Below the pieces are notes generated by a model. The model was given only the letters and a program-made list of their open reading frames with translations. It searched no databases and was not told the origin of the DNA. A program made the position numbers and the translations under genes. Below, piece by piece: positions 25,441-34,882 of a DNA stretch of 64,000 nt (its first letter is position 1; each line of letters starts with the position of its first letter). The stretch is from ATM1 sp003577165 (GTDB lineage: Bacteria; Armatimonadota; Fimbriimonadia; Fimbriimonadales; ATM1): assembly GCA_030263715.1 (NCBI GenBank), contig SZPM01000003.1, positions 62,001-126,000 of the forward strand, given 5' to 3'.

Positions 25441-27207
25441 CTACTGGTAGGTCAGCGTCCAGAGGGTCTGGTCGAAGGCCGCCTGGAACGTCGCGCCAGG
25501 GATGGGGCCGACAGGCTTATAGGAGACCTTCGCCCGCATTAGGTTCGATCCGGCTTGAACGAACCGATCCGCGCTTGAGTTGATCACAACCTCGACGACG
25601 GAATCGGTAGTGGTTGCCGCTCGCTGATCGACGGTCTCGTACATATTCGTGTTGAAGTTGTACAGTTCGATCGTCTGCTGGAGCACCGTGAACGAGGCGC
25701 GCGCCTCCAGTTTGAACTTCAGCACGCTCACCGTGTTCGTTCTTGCCGTGCTTTCGACGATCAACTGGATCGGGGCTTCCGCCGGATTCAGCGTGAGGCC
25801 CTTCTGAATGACCATCGAATTGTCGTCTGAGTTTGCAAGGCTCGCAATGTCGCCGCCGACGAGCACGCCTCGGAACACCTGGAACGCTCCGGGCACGTAC
25901 GCCTCGGTTAGTGCTGCCAGGTTGAGGATCAGCCGATACCTCTGGATGTCGTTGGCTGCGTCCGAGCAGTCGACGTTGAGGTGTACGAGGTTGTCGAGCG
26001 GCGGGACGAGATTCGCCATAACCTCGCTCACGCCTGCGGCCGTCGCGTCCGATGTTGCAAGCAGCGTGACGCCGTCTGTGCGGTACGCGCGGATCCTAAG
26101 GTTGTGGATGGCAAGCGAGTTCCGGTTCGCCGTGCCTCCGCCCTGCGGTCCCTGTAGATAGGTGCTTCCGATCGGCTGGGCCGTGATCGTCACCACCTTT
26201 CCTGGAGGAACGAAGATCCTGCTCCAGTCATCGTCGGCGTCGTCGTCGATGGACAGGAACTCGATGGTTTGACCGTTCGTGACGGTTCCCAGGTCTCTGC
26301 GGGTCGCGTTCGTGTCGTTGTTCTCTTGAACGTCGCCGTAATGCCTCTGACAACCCTGGATGTCGTCGTCCTGCGGACCGTCAAAGTTGGTGTTGAGGAA
26401 TGCCTCCATCAACTTCGTTCCGTTGGTGGGGTCGACGTGGTTCATTCCGAAGCCGTGGCCGTGCTCGTGCATGACCGTGTTTCGAAGGAACCGATGGTTG
26501 TTGGTTGCGTTGTTCCAGCCCCAGGAAGTGTTGATGACCATGTCCCCGTTATTCGGGAAGTAGTTGTAAGCCAACACTCCGCTGCCGGTTCCCATGTCGA
26601 AACCGGAAAGCCGCACGTCGCCCCTGACGTTCAGCACGCCTGCGCTGCCGTGCAGCGCTGCTCCGTCATCGACCGTTTCGACCAGCGTAAGCCCCGAGAC
26701 CTGATCCCAACGGTTGAAGGATTCCCTCAGTTTGTCCTTCCACAGCGTCCCGCTTCCGAACTGGGCGGTCAGTCGAGCATTAAGGACGTTGCTGCCACTT
26801 CCGAGTCCGCCGTTCGGAATGAACACGCCGTCCGGCACGATGCTCCACGTCAGGGTCACCGGATTCCCTTGGGCACCCGTTCCGCCGTTGGCAGTGGAGG
26901 ACCACCTCGCATTCAATTGGTAATAGAGCGAGACGTCACCGCTGACGTTCCGCATCACGCGATCCTTGACTTCCTTCGGAGTTCCCGGAGCGAACATCAC
27001 CGCCATAGTCGGCGACATCCGGCATTCAGCCGGGCCTTCCAGGCTGACGTTTCGTCCAACCTGAGCGAGCTTCTCCCGGACTGCGGAGTCGACCCAGTTT
27101 CTAAGGTCGTCGTAAGGGTTTCGGTGCTGCGAGATCGCGGGGTAAGCGATGGCCCCCGAGATCAGCACCACGCAGGCCCTTGCGGCCTGCCTGAACCATG
27201 AGTGCAT
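25441..27207 (-). CDS. Secreted matrixin-like zinc metalloprotease
   Basis: 588 residues with a signal peptide (ACVVLISGAIAYPAIS). A catalytic domain carries HEHGHGFGMNH at 247-257, the metzincin HEXXHXXGXXH zinc site, with a Met-turn Met at about 267 (TKLMEAF), which places it near matrixins. After about residue 300 the protein continues with beta-sandwich-like domains (VVTITAQPIGSTYLQGPQGGG; YRLILNLAAL; a final ~130-residue module) probably used for substrate or surface binding. Expression is from an AGGAGG ribosome site. It is monocistronic and faces the rnpB gene upstream. Confidence 0.85.
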   Translation of the reverse strand: MHSWFRQAARACVVLISGAIAYPAISQHRNPYDDLRNWVDSAVREKLAQVGRNVSLEGPAECRMSPTMAVMFAPGTPKEVKDRVMRNVSGDVSLYYQLNARWSSTANGGTGAQGNPVTLTWSIVPDGVFIPNGGLGSGSNVLNARLTAQFGSGTLWKDKLRESFNRWDQVSGLTLVETVDDGAALHGSAGVLNVRGDVRLSGFDMGTGSGVLAYNYFPNNGDMVINTSWGWNNATNNHRFLRNTVMHEHGHGFGMNHVDPTNGTKLMEAFLNTNFDGPQDDDIQGCQRHYGDVQENNDTNATRRDLGTVTNGQTIEFLSIDDDADDDWSRIFVPPGKVVTITAQPIGSTYLQGPQGGGTANRNSLAIHNLRIRAYRTDGVTLLATSDATAAGVSEVMANLVPPLDNLVHLNVDCSDAANDIQRYRLILNLAALTEAYVPGAFQVFRGVLVGGDIASLANSDDNSMVIQKGLTLNPAEAPIQLIVESTARTNTVSVLKFKLEARASFTVLQQTIELYNFNTNMYETVDQRAATTTDSVVEVVINSSADRFVQAGSNLMRAKVSYKPVGPIPGATFQAAFDQTLWTLTYQ

Positions 27208-27299
27208 GTAAACCTCCTCTCAAACGAACGTGGGGCGCGGCCGATTCGTTCGCCGCGAGTCCAAACAGTGTAACCGAAGTTTAAGGCCATTGGGCCCTA

Positions 27300-27323
27300 C
27301 CTGGCATCATTAGAAGTGCCAGG
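27300..27323 (-). terminator. Hairpin just past the 3' end of rnpB
   Basis: CCTGGCA (27300-27306) pairs with TGCCAGG (27317-27323) around a 10-nt loop, starting a few bases beyond the RNase P RNA 3' end. No clear T-run follows in the minus direction. Confidence 0.4.
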
Positions 27324-27328
27324 TTCTG

Positions 27329-27667
27329 GGAGTCGGCCTATAAGCCGGGTTCTGTCTTTGTGCGACGATCTGTCTGCGCTCGCTGTCGCCGGCGAGCTGG
27401 TGCGGCCAACCCGAGGGGTCCGCGGGCAGCATCATCCCCCTCCTATTAGGCCTTGCTCCGGGCGGGGTTTGCACCCGGCCGCCTTACGACGGACCGAGGT
27501 GGGCTCTTACCCCACCATTTCACCCTTACCCCGACCAAGTCGAGGCGGTATGTTTCTGTTGCACTTTCCGTCGGATCGCTCCGCCCAGGTGTTACCTGGC
27601 GCCCTGCCCTTTGGAGCCCGGACTTTCCTCCCCGCAATTAAGCGAGGCCGTCGCCCGGCCGACTCCG
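27329..27667 (-). ncRNA. rnpB: RNase P RNA, bacterial class A
   Basis: The minus strand from 27667 to 27329 shows the conserved RNase P landmarks in order. P1 5' strand GAGTCGGCC pairs with the 3' GGCCGACTC. GAGGAAAGTCCGGGCTCC is the first P4 strand and CRI. ACAGAAACATACC follows, then AAGGGTGAAATGGTGGGGTAAGAG, GCAAACCCC and the closing ACAGAACCCGGCTTATAGG (P4 3' strand). The length of about 340 nt and layout fit type A. The ends are set by P1 pairing and may be off by a few bases. It matures tRNA 5' ends. Confidence 0.95.
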
Positions 27668-27689
27668 CAGACCATTTTACATTGACCCC

Positions 27690-27731
27690 AAAAAAGAATT
27701 GAGCGCGAGTCCAAATGGACCCGCGCTCAAT
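27690..27731 (-). terminator. Rho-independent terminator of the pseudopilin gene
   Basis: On the minus strand ATTGAGCGCG (27731-27722) pairs with CGCGCTCAAT (27707-27698), with further GTCC/GGAC pairing inside. The stem is followed by TCTTTTTT. It lies 24 bp after the pseudopilin stop codon and just upstream of rnpB. Confidence 0.88.
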
Positions 27732-27754
27732 CGGTTACCTATGCTACGCCGTGA

Positions 27755-28675
27755 TTAGTCGGCGAAGTCATACGGCGGGCGGAACAGCCACGCGTGGAAA
27801 CCATCGTACCAGTAGCACTGAGCGTAGCCCGTGCCGAGGTAGGAGGTGAAGAAGTCCACGCGCCAGTCCGTGTGAGGACCGGAGCACGGACCACCCGTGG
27901 TGATCTGCGCGCCTGCTCGGCGCCACTTGGCGTGCGTGTCGGAAAAGCCGACGTGCATGCCCTTGTTGTGGATCCACTGCTCGCCGCCCGGCCAGGTTCC
28001 AGTCGAACCCGTACCGAACATGCCGCCAGCCGGGTTGCTGAGGTAGCGATAAATGCACGGGGCTGCCGTGGTGGTGCACCTCAGGAACGGGTTGGCAAGG
28101 GCGAAACCAGTGATCTTCGCTTTACCGTGGCCTTCCCAGATGACGGGGAGGTTCGACGGATCGACGATGCCCGAGTCGTTGAACGTGTGCAGCAGACCGT
28201 TGAAGGTGTAGCTGTCGTTCTGCGGTCGGACGTTCGGCGTCTGGTAGTCAGAGCCAGGAGCGCCTTCCGCAATGCGGTCGCGCTCAGGGCCGCTCGGACA
28301 TGCATAGATGCCCCAGCTGTTGACGTACGGGAAGATCGAGTTGGCCCAGTGGGTTTGGTTGTTACCGTGCTGAGCGGCGGTCTGGCTCGGACGCCAGTTG
28401 TAGGGCGTCGCACCCAGGTCGCTGATGTTCCGCGGAGTACCGATCATCCACCGGTTGGTACCGGGCTCGATCATGTAAGCCATCGGGAACTTCTGGTCAT
28501 GGTCTGACAGATAAAGCTGGAAGGCGGTTGCCAACTGCTTGCTGTTGTTCAGACAGGTGGTCTGCTTGGCCTTTTCACGGGCCGCGGCGAAGACCGGGAA
28601 CAGGATGGCCGCAAGAATCGCGATAATCGCGATCACGACCAGGAGCTCGATAAGCGTAAACGCTTTTCGTCGCAT
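27755..28675 (-). CDS. Type II secretion-type pseudopilin with DUF1559-like body
   Basis: 306 residues beginning MRRKAFTLIELLVVIAIIAILAAILFPVF: a prepilin peptidase site (A|FTLIE) followed by the hydrophobic helix that assembles into pseudopili. The C-terminal domain ends in GMHVGFSDTHAKWRRAG, the H-x9-DG-like signature of the DUF1559 pseudopilin group that is hugely expanded in Planctomycetes, Verrucomicrobia and Armatimonadota. AGGAGG precedes the ATG, and a strong terminator follows. No assembly ATPase or peptidase is nearby. This is one of the main taxonomic hints in the window. Confidence 0.92.
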   Translation of the reverse strand: MRRKAFTLIELLVVIAIIAILAAILFPVFAAAREKAKQTTCLNNSKQLATAFQLYLSDHDQKFPMAYMIEPGTNRWMIGTPRNISDLGATPYNWRPSQTAAQHGNNQTHWANSIFPYVNSWGIYACPSGPERDRIAEGAPGSDYQTPNVRPQNDSYTFNGLLHTFNDSGIVDPSNLPVIWEGHGKAKITGFALANPFLRCTTTAAPCIYRYLSNPAGGMFGTGSTGTWPGGEQWIHNKGMHVGFSDTHAKWRRAGAQITTGGPCSGPHTDWRVDFFTSYLGTGYAQCYWYDGFHAWLFRPPYDFAD

Positions 28676-28859
28676 CTATTTTCCTCCTAGGTAGTAGTGC
28701 AAGGCTATACAGCCAATGAACACAGGCACGCCGGACGGCTCTGACCGGACGCAACTGTAACGAATGAGTATATCACAGTTCGAGCCAAATCGGGCCTTCG
28801 CGGCAAAAAACCTGTTCGGTTTGTAGACGGGATTTCTCGGCCGGGGGTTCCCAGTATTC
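28676..28859. other. Spacer between the SOD and pseudopilin genes
   Basis: It contains the AGGAGG site of the pseudopilin gene and, beyond the SOD stop, a weak 5-bp hairpin followed by T's on the minus strand (AAACC...GGTTTTTTG, about 28804-28819) that could end SOD transcription. Nothing else is recognisable. Confidence 0.4.
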
Positions 28860-29492
28860 CTACTTTGGGTGCCCGAGGACGCCCGAGGTGGCCGCCGCCA
28901 GGTGCCGGTTCACCGCCTCCCAGTCAACCACCTTGAGGAAGGCGTCTATGTAGGCGGCCCGCCCAGTCCCGAAGTCCAGGTAGTAGGCGTGCTCGTACAC
29001 GTCCAGGGCAAGAACCGGCGTGCAGTTCCAAACAGGGTAGGTGTTCTGGGCGTCTCCGATGAAGTTGAAGAGGGAGCCGTCGTTGTGGTCAACGGCCAGC
29101 CAGACCCAACCTCGCCCGGCGATCCCACTGGATTTCAAGTCGGCTGCCCACGCCTCGACGGACCCGAACTCCTTCTCGATCATCTCTTTCGCGAGGCCCT
29201 TGCATTGCCCGTCTCCGCCCAAGATGTCGAAGAAGAGGGTGTGGTTCAGGTATCCCCCGTAAGCGAAGGTGTAGTCAACCTTGAGGGCCCGCGTCGAACT
29301 GTACACTTGGTTCGCCTTCGCCGGGTCGCGGTCCAGTTCGGCCATGAGGCGGCGAAGTTCGTTCGTCTTGTTCGCGTAGCCTTGGTAGAGCTTGAAATGC
29401 TCTTCATGCGTTCTGCGGCTGATTCCGACTTTCTCGGTCGTAAAGACCTTCTCAGCGAGCGGGACGGCTGTAACTTGCTTGATATCAGGCAT
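28860..29492 (-). CDS. Superoxide dismutase, Fe/Mn family
   Basis: 210 residues with the Fe/Mn-SOD framework. The first metal His lies in RRTHEEHFKLYQGYANKTN (about 27-45), the second in GGYLNHTLFFDILGG (about 79-93). The third and fourth ligands are in LALDVYEHAYYLDFG (Asp/His, about 163-177), where the usual W of DxWEHAYY is Y. GWVWLAVDHND replaces the usual glutamine-containing strand, so metal preference cannot be read off. It disproportionates superoxide, probably in the cytoplasm (no signal). AAGGAG precedes the ATG. Confidence 0.88.
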   Translation of the reverse strand: MPDIKQVTAVPLAEKVFTTEKVGISRRTHEEHFKLYQGYANKTNELRRLMAELDRDPAKANQVYSSTRALKVDYTFAYGGYLNHTLFFDILGGDGQCKGLAKEMIEKEFGSVEAWAADLKSSGIAGRGWVWLAVDHNDGSLFNFIGDAQNTYPVWNCTPVLALDVYEHAYYLDFGTGRAAYIDAFLKVVDWEAVNRHLAAATSGVLGHPK

Positions 29493-29590
29493 TGCGTTCT
29501 CCTTGCTGGCTTACCCGGTGGTTAGCGTCAACAAGGATACCGCCGCCGCAGCGAGGTCGGCGATGGGCGAAAGATCGGGGCTTTGTCCGT

Positions 29591-30817
29591 TTAGGCCGGG
29601 CTGGAATCGATGGCCGCCACGGCCGCCTTGATGACTCCTGCGTCGTCGGCCATCTTCTCCGCCGCAAGAGCGACGTCAGGTGATACGCCCGCGCCTTCGA
29701 GCCGCTTGCCTCCGGGGGACACGTACTCCATCAGGGGGAGTTGAAGCGAGAAGCCGCTGCTCAGCCTCATGAACGTAGAAGCCAACACTGCGCCCGCGGT
29801 GCGGCTGCCGACGAGCTTCCCGCGCTTCGTGTCCTGCACGCCTGCGGCGAGAATCTCGGAGGCGCTGCCGCTCCCCGCATTGATCAGCACGGCCACCGCG
29901 CCCTCGAATCTCTTGCCAGAACGGCTCGGGAACGGTCTCAGCGGAATTCCATATTCCTTCGCGACTGCGACGGGATCCGAACCCGTGCCACCGAACTTCT
30001 CGATGTACATCTGCGCGTGTCCGCGCGTGATGAACTTGCCGAGTTCGGTCTGCGAATCCATGAACTTGCCGGCGAGATGAAAGAGGTTCGCCGTACTACC
30101 GCCTCCGTTTCCGCGGAGGTCGAGAATCAACTTCTTCGCTTTGGAAGCCTCTTCGAAGAACTGGTCGATCGCCTTCATGTCGTAGCCGGCGGCGAAAGAA
30201 TGGACTTTCAGAACTGCAGTTGATTCATCGAGCCACGTGAGTTTGTCTTTCCGAACCAGGCTGAAAACTGCGCGTTCGATTTCGAACTCGGCGACCGTGC
30301 CATCGACTCGCTTGACCTCGATCTTGACTTTCGTCCCAGCCTCGCCCCTCAACTCTTCTGGAGTGGAGACCTTCTTGCCGTTCGCCTTCAGGATGACATC
30401 TCCGGGCTTCAGCCCTGCTTTGAATGCGTTTCCACCTTCCAAGACTTCGGCCACGCGGACTCCTTCGGGATCCGGCGCAGCCAGAATCCCGATTCCGACA
30501 GAGTTGCCCGTCCGCTGGGATTCGGCAGCTCGGGGACTGAGCAGCCGAAGATGGCTGAAACCGAATTCAAGGAATGCGGCGTTGACGGCGGCCGAGAATT
30601 GTTCCTCCGTCTCCGCGGCGTCGATCGCTTCCTTGTGCTTCGCAAGGAACTCGGGCCACTTGCTGAAGTCTGCTCCTCCGACGTAGGCGGACTTTGCAAT
30701 GCGCTCGGCCACCTCGCCGAGGATCGTCGTCTTGCTCTCCGCAGTAATGGGCTGGGCGACGAGCGGCATGGCCGCAAGCGCGGCAAGGGCTGAAAGGAGC
30801 CAGTGCTTCATAGTCAT
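29591..30817 (-). CDS. S41-family (C-terminal processing) peptidase with PDZ domain
   Basis: 408 residues: a signal peptide (KHWLLSALAALAAMPLVAQ), an N-terminal helical domain, a PDZ domain at about 110-170 (VRVAEVLEGGNAFKAGLKPGDVILKANGKKV), and the tail-specific protease core with strand LILDLRGNGGGS (about 245-256) and the nucleophile region INAGSGSASEILA (about 325-337, Ser in GSAS). It would degrade or trim envelope proteins in the periplasm. A second ATG two codons downstream is equally possible. Confidence 0.9.
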   Translation of the reverse strand: MTMKHWLLSALAALAAMPLVAQPITAESKTTILGEVAERIAKSAYVGGADFSKWPEFLAKHKEAIDAAETEEQFSAAVNAAFLEFGFSHLRLLSPRAAESQRTGNSVGIGILAAPDPEGVRVAEVLEGGNAFKAGLKPGDVILKANGKKVSTPEELRGEAGTKVKIEVKRVDGTVAEFEIERAVFSLVRKDKLTWLDESTAVLKVHSFAAGYDMKAIDQFFEEASKAKKLILDLRGNGGGSTANLFHLAGKFMDSQTELGKFITRGHAQMYIEKFGGTGSDPVAVAKEYGIPLRPFPSRSGKRFEGAVAVLINAGSGSASEILAAGVQDTKRGKLVGSRTAGAVLASTFMRLSSGFSLQLPLMEYVSPGGKRLEGAGVSPDVALAAEKMADDAGVIKAAVAAIDSSPA

Positions 30818-30917
30818 CGGTCTCTTTAGATACTATCGGGACGCGCCACGAGGTGCCTGGTTTCTCAAGCCACTTTTTTGGCGATCCGGCTTCCGCGGCC
30901 CCGAGGCGGACCCGGCC

Positions 30918-31649
30918 TCAGGCGGGCGGTGACGAAGACTCTCTTGTCGCGAACACGAACCGGTAGAGGAGAGCGGCAGCCAGGCCTCCGAGCAGAGGCC
31001 CAACAATGTACGTCGCCATCTGGGAGACATGTCCGCTTACGACCGCTGGCCCGAAGTAGCGAGCCGGGTTCAAGGCAGCGCCAGTATAGGGTCCACCGAT
31101 GAGAATCGCCATGGCGACCGCACCGCCTATGCAAAGGCCGAACAGCTGCTTCGCTGCCCGGGCTGCGTCCACGGCGGTCATCAGAACGGTCATCACCAGC
31201 AGGAAGGTAAGGATTGCCTCTATTCCGATCGCCTTCGGCATGCTGATCGCCCCCTCCGTCAGGGGGTTGTCCGGATAAGAAGGAGTCCCCAGCCAGGGCA
31301 AGCCTTCCCGCATCTTCGTGAACATGCCGAACACGAAGAGGGCGGCTATGACCGCTCCCACGATCTGCATGACGATGTAGGTGAGGGCTCGCGACCCGCT
31401 GATCTTGCCGTTCACGAGCAAGGCGACCGTGACGGCAGGATTCAGGTGGGCGCCTGAGATGCCCGCGGTCGCGTAGACACCGATCGCGAGGGCGAGACCG
31501 TGTGCGAGCGCGATGCCGAGCAGCCCGAACCCGACCCTGTCGGGCCCTGCCATGTGCATATCCATGCAGATGGCTGAACTTCCAACGAACACCAAGAAGA
31601 AGACCCCGAGGGCTTCCGCCATGCCGGCTTTGAACGAATTCGACTCCAT
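30918..31649 (-). CDS. Aquaporin / MIP-family channel
   Basis: 243 residues with six predicted transmembrane helices and two NPA loops, GAHLNPAVT in the first half and GAALNPARYF in the second, the defining MIP arrangement. The Arg after the second NPA is the selectivity-filter arginine. The ending RESSSPPA is polar. I start at MESNSFKAGMAEALG (31649), since the preceding 18 residues lack the family pattern and AAGG precedes this ATG. It conducts water or small neutral solutes across the inner membrane. Confidence 0.9.
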   Translation of the reverse strand: MESNSFKAGMAEALGVFFLVFVGSSAICMDMHMAGPDRVGFGLLGIALAHGLALAIGVYATAGISGAHLNPAVTVALLVNGKISGSRALTYIVMQIVGAVIAALFVFGMFTKMREGLPWLGTPSYPDNPLTEGAISMPKAIGIEAILTFLLVMTVLMTAVDAARAAKQLFGLCIGGAVAMAILIGGPYTGAALNPARYFGPAVVSGHVSQMATYIVGPLLGGLAAALLYRFVFATRESSSPPA

Positions 31650-31796
31650 GACCTTGACCGTCCCTGGACGGTGTTTTGCCTCCGTCCTTGCGAAAGGACG
31701 CAACAGACGGACAAAATGAACGTCACCTAGTTGGGTGGGCCTTTTTTACGATCGGGGGTGGCCGCTCACAGCAGGTCAAATTAGCCTGGGGGCATC

Positions 31797-32696
31797 GTGG
31801 GGTTTCAACCGAATCGGCTCGTTCTAGAGTCCGGCCAGAGGCTGGTCATGGACTGCTTCGGCAGGAGCCATGGCCTCCGTCTCGCGCTGCGACCGGCCCG
31901 CCGCTGCCTGTTCGTGAAGGACCCCGAGGTCCCATCGCTCCAGGTGGAGCTGAGCAAACCGGCCTTCGCGGCCCTCGTTCGCGACGACGACACAGGATCT
32001 CGGCCGGTACTGGTGCTCGAGACGGACACGATCAGCCCCGGAATCCGGGAGTTGTACCGATTGCACGACATACCGTTTGTCGATGCCGAGCAGTCCCCGA
32101 AGGGCGCCATCCTTCGATTTGACCGGAGTGGACTCGCCGCGAAGTTTCAAGCCGACGCTGAACAGGTCGGACGGTGCGCCCAGACCATCGTTGACTGGGC
32201 GCTGGACAATACGACCACGGGCACGGGTCGGCTCCTCCGCTCTCCCGCCGAGGCTCTGGTCTACCGAGCACTCAGTTCTGCGACAGAGGACCTTGGCCTC
32301 GACCTGCACCACCACGTCCCGTTCGGCTACGCGGCTGGCTATCGGCCCGACCTGCCTCGCAGCATCGCCCGCCACGCGGTCGAACTTCTGGCTGTGCGTT
32401 CGGCCTCCTCGGACCCTCAGTGTTCGGTCGTGCTCCCGGTTCGAGTTACGGACACGGCTGGGGGAGGCCATCACAGGGAGCCCGAGAGGGAGCAGGAGGT
32501 CGCCGAATTTGTCTGCTTTGTCTCGATGCCGATGGCAGCCTATGAGTTCGGTGAGGAGGGCTGTTCGATTACATACAGCCTGGATGGGTTCGAAGAGCGG
32601 ACCGTCTCTCCGCAGGACGAGTGCGAGATGGTGACGGCCAGCCGGAGCCTGATCGAGGCGGCCTGTGCGCACATCGGAATCGCTCCGGCGCGCTAA
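31797..32696 (+). CDS. Unrecognised 299-residue soluble protein
   Basis: The frame starts at GTG 31797 after a G-rich GGGGG ribosome-like site and a TAGCCT box. No signal peptide or membrane segment is seen. The middle SPAEALVYRALSSATEDLGLDLHHHVPF (about 145-172) faintly resembles the DUF2726 nuclease-like core, but the supporting catalytic residues are not clear. Two acidic/His segments (DIPFVDAEQSP; GGGHHREPEREQEVAEF) are notable. It lies alone between aquaporin and a cell-wall amidase. Function unknown. Confidence 0.55.
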   Translation: MGFQPNRLVLESGQRLVMDCFGRSHGLRLALRPARRCLFVKDPEVPSLQVELSKPAFAALVRDDDTGSRPVLVLETDTISPGIRELYRLHDIPFVDAEQSPKGAILRFDRSGLAAKFQADAEQVGRCAQTIVDWALDNTTTGTGRLLRSPAEALVYRALSSATEDLGLDLHHHVPFGYAAGYRPDLPRSIARHAVELLAVRSASSDPQCSVVLPVRVTDTAGGGHHREPEREQEVAEFVCFVSMPMAAYEFGEEGCSITYSLDGFEERTVSPQDECEMVTASRSLIEAACAHIGIAPAR

Positions 32697-32757
32697 AATG
32701 CCCCACAGACTCTCCGCAACGATTTCCACGGACGGAAATCTAACGCGATAGGTGACG

Positions 32758-34353
32758 ATGCGAACGATTCGCCTTGCAGGAGCGGCGCTACTGCCATGGA
32801 TGGCGACAGCGACGGCGTTCGGGACGGTGGATGTCCCCGTACCGGTGCGCCTCGCGATGTTCGGGCTTCCCGAGAATCTGTCACCCCCGGCGGTCCGGCT
32901 GGGTGATGAGTGTTTCCTACCGCTGGAGCACGCGAGGAAAGCGGGCTGGAAGGTGGAGCTTTCCGGTGAGAAGGCGACCGTCACTGTTGGTGGCACTCGA
33001 GTCGCGGCCTTTTGCCGCAAGATCAGTCAGCAGAACTGTCTTCCCGTCCGGTCCATCGCGGAGTCGGCAGGCGGATTGACGGAGTGGACTGGAGACACCT
33101 CCCTGGTTGTGTGTTCGCGGATCAAGCGAATCGAGGTTGAAAACGCATCGATCCTGGTGGAGGGAACTCTCCCGGTGCGTGCGCAGTTCCTGTTGCTCGA
33201 ATCGCCACGCCGATTGGTGCTCGACGTGTCTCCTGCAAAACTCGACAGGGCGAAGCCGCCGACAACTTCTGGAAGTTTCCGTTACTCGCAATTCGATTCA
33301 TCCACCGTACGCGTTGTTGCAGAACTCGACGATGAGCCTTCGCTTGTCAAGCCGGTAACCGGCGAGAGAACCGCGAAAGTGTTTTGGCGCGGAGCGAAGT
33401 CCGTCAAGGTGTCGAAGATCGATTTCGCATCCCAGCCGCCGCCAGAGCCGTTCAAAATCGGTGGCCTGCTTCTAACCGTGGACACGCCTGAACTTGCAAT
33501 CGTGCAGATTCCCGTGTCAGGCGCGGCGAACTGGAGGTTCTCCGCAAAGAGAGACGGCAACGGCGTGTACTGGATTGACTTTCCGAGCGCTGAGTCTCTC
33601 GAAGACTCGAATCCCCGTGAGATTGTTGGATCGGCCGTCCGATCTGCGCGGGTCCTCCCTCGACAAGGGGGGGGCTACACGCTGAGAGTAGAGACGGCAG
33701 GACCAATGGGAGTAAGGGTCGGAGTTGTCGGCCCGAACCTTGAAGTGAGGTTCACCAAGCCGCGAGGCGCGGGCGGCACGCTCGCCGGCAAGACGATTGT
33801 GCTGGACGCAGGTCATGGTGGGCGTGACGCCGGGGCAGTGGGCCGTTTCGGTGAACAGGAGATTCGGGAGAAAGACCTCACTTTGGCGATTACGAAGCGG
33901 ATTGCCTCCATACTGGAAGCGGAAGGCACGACGGTCGTGATGACGCGCGAGGAGGACACTTATGTCGAACTCTACAGCCGACCAGAACTCGCGAACTCGT
34001 GTAACGCCGACTTCTTCATCAGCATTCACATTAACTCGAACACAGTCGTCAACAGCAAGTCCGGAACGTTTACGTATTTCCATATGGACGTCCCGGACTC
34101 CAGACTCCTCGCGGATTGCATCCAGGCTGAGATCGCAAGGGTGTCCGGCCTCCCAGACAACGGATCGAGAAGTGACAGAACTCTTTACGACACAGGCCTG
34201 GCGGTGCTGAGAGCTTCAGTCATGCCAGCGGTTCTGGTCGAAATCGCGTACATCAATCACGAAGGCGATGTGCGAAGGCTTTTAGACGAGGCATTTCAGC
34301 AAGCGGTCGCAGAAGCCGTCGTGAAAGGCCTTAGAGAGTACATCGGTGGGTAA
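32758..34353 (+). CDS. N-acetylmuramoyl-L-alanine amidase (Amidase_3)
   Basis: 531 residues: a signal peptide (RTIRLAGAALLPWMATATAF), an N-terminal stalk resembling copper-amine-oxidase-N/AMIN folds (PLEHARKAGWKVEL... and IEVENASILVEGTLPVRAQFLLLESPRRLVLDV), then Amidase_3 from about 345: IVLDAGHGGRDAGAVG (zinc His), a central Glu in GEQEIREKDLTL, NADFFISIHINSN (second zinc His) and AVLVEIAYINHEGD (catalytic Glu). It cleaves the peptide from glycan in peptidoglycan. ATG 32758 is preferred to GTG 32752 because AGGTGA lies immediately upstream. It overlaps the GerMN gene by 8 nt. Confidence 0.92.
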   Translation: MRTIRLAGAALLPWMATATAFGTVDVPVPVRLAMFGLPENLSPPAVRLGDECFLPLEHARKAGWKVELSGEKATVTVGGTRVAAFCRKISQQNCLPVRSIAESAGGLTEWTGDTSLVVCSRIKRIEVENASILVEGTLPVRAQFLLLESPRRLVLDVSPAKLDRAKPPTTSGSFRYSQFDSSTVRVVAELDDEPSLVKPVTGERTAKVFWRGAKSVKVSKIDFASQPPPEPFKIGGLLLTVDTPELAIVQIPVSGAANWRFSAKRDGNGVYWIDFPSAESLEDSNPREIVGSAVRSARVLPRQGGGYTLRVETAGPMGVRVGVVGPNLEVRFTKPRGAGGTLAGKTIVLDAGHGGRDAGAVGRFGEQEIREKDLTLAITKRIASILEAEGTTVVMTREEDTYVELYSRPELANSCNADFFISIHINSNTVVNSKSGTFTYFHMDVPDSRLLADCIQAEIARVSGLPDNGSRSDRTLYDTGLAVLRASVMPAVLVEIAYINHEGDVRRLLDEAFQQAVAEAVVKGLREYIGG

Positions 34354-34882
34354 GAAGAAGTCGCGAGCCGGCTGGGTGGTTCCGATCCTTGCGATCGCCG
34401 GGTTCCTTGCGCTCGCCTACTACGCAAAGTACGGCCCTCCTGCTGACGTGCCTCGAAAGGACGTGGACAAGCCTTCCGGGCCTGAAAACCGGTCGAAACC
34501 AATTCAACAGAACGCGAAGACCGTCCTCGTTCCTCGGGCGATCGAAAAAGGCGGAGAAGTCGAGTGGGTGACGGAGCCGAAAGAAGTTGCCGGAGATCGC
34601 GACCCGGTGATAGTTGCTGTCGACTCGTTCCTGCAATCCTCGGGAATCGCTAAGGACGCGCACCTCGCTTCTACGCGTCTCGACGGTGACACGCTTTCGC
34701 TTCACTTCGAGGGACTCACGGCGAAAGGCTACGGGTCCGACGATGAAGCGACCCTGATCAAGGGGATCCTCAAAGCAGTTCAGCAGAATTCGAGCGCGAA
34801 GCGCGCCGTTTTCTTCGAAGGCGAAGAGCGTTTGCTATCTCTCGGGATGATCGACCTTTCGGAGCCTCAGCCAGTTCGCTGA
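34346..34882 (+). CDS. Membrane-anchored GerMN-domain protein
   Basis: 178 residues with one N-terminal transmembrane anchor (WVVPILAIAGFLALAYYAKYG), a polar linker (about 30-65) and a single GerMN (germane) domain, about 70-175: VLVPRAIEKGG, DPVIVAVDSFLQSSG, LDGDTLSLHFEG and LIKGILKAVQQNSSAKRAVFFEGEE. GerMN domains occur beside amidases in cell-wall and spore-cortex contexts. The GTG start overlaps the amidase stop, so both are made together and may act on the same septal or envelope substrate. No spore genes are otherwise visible. Confidence 0.82.
   Translation: MGKKKSRAGWVVPILAIAGFLALAYYAKYGPPADVPRKDVDKPSGPENRSKPIQQNAKTVLVPRAIEKGGEVEWVTEPKEVAGDRDPVIVAVDSFLQSSGIAKDAHLASTRLDGDTLSLHFEGLTAKGYGSDDEATLIKGILKAVQQNSSAKRAVFFEGEERLLSLGMIDLSEPQPVR

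Noticed and set aside
30838..30917. GC-rich inverted repeat after the aquaporin gene as a terminator
   Set aside because: Only a 5-bp GAGGC/GCCTC pairing and no T-run in the transcription direction.
33667..33674. Runs of eight or nine G or C within genes (33667, 36125, 39226, 40786, 44385, 49826, 60195), possible phase-variable tracts
   Set aside because: At about 30% G or C per strand, roughly six such runs are expected by chance in 64 kb, and none is linked to a broken frame.
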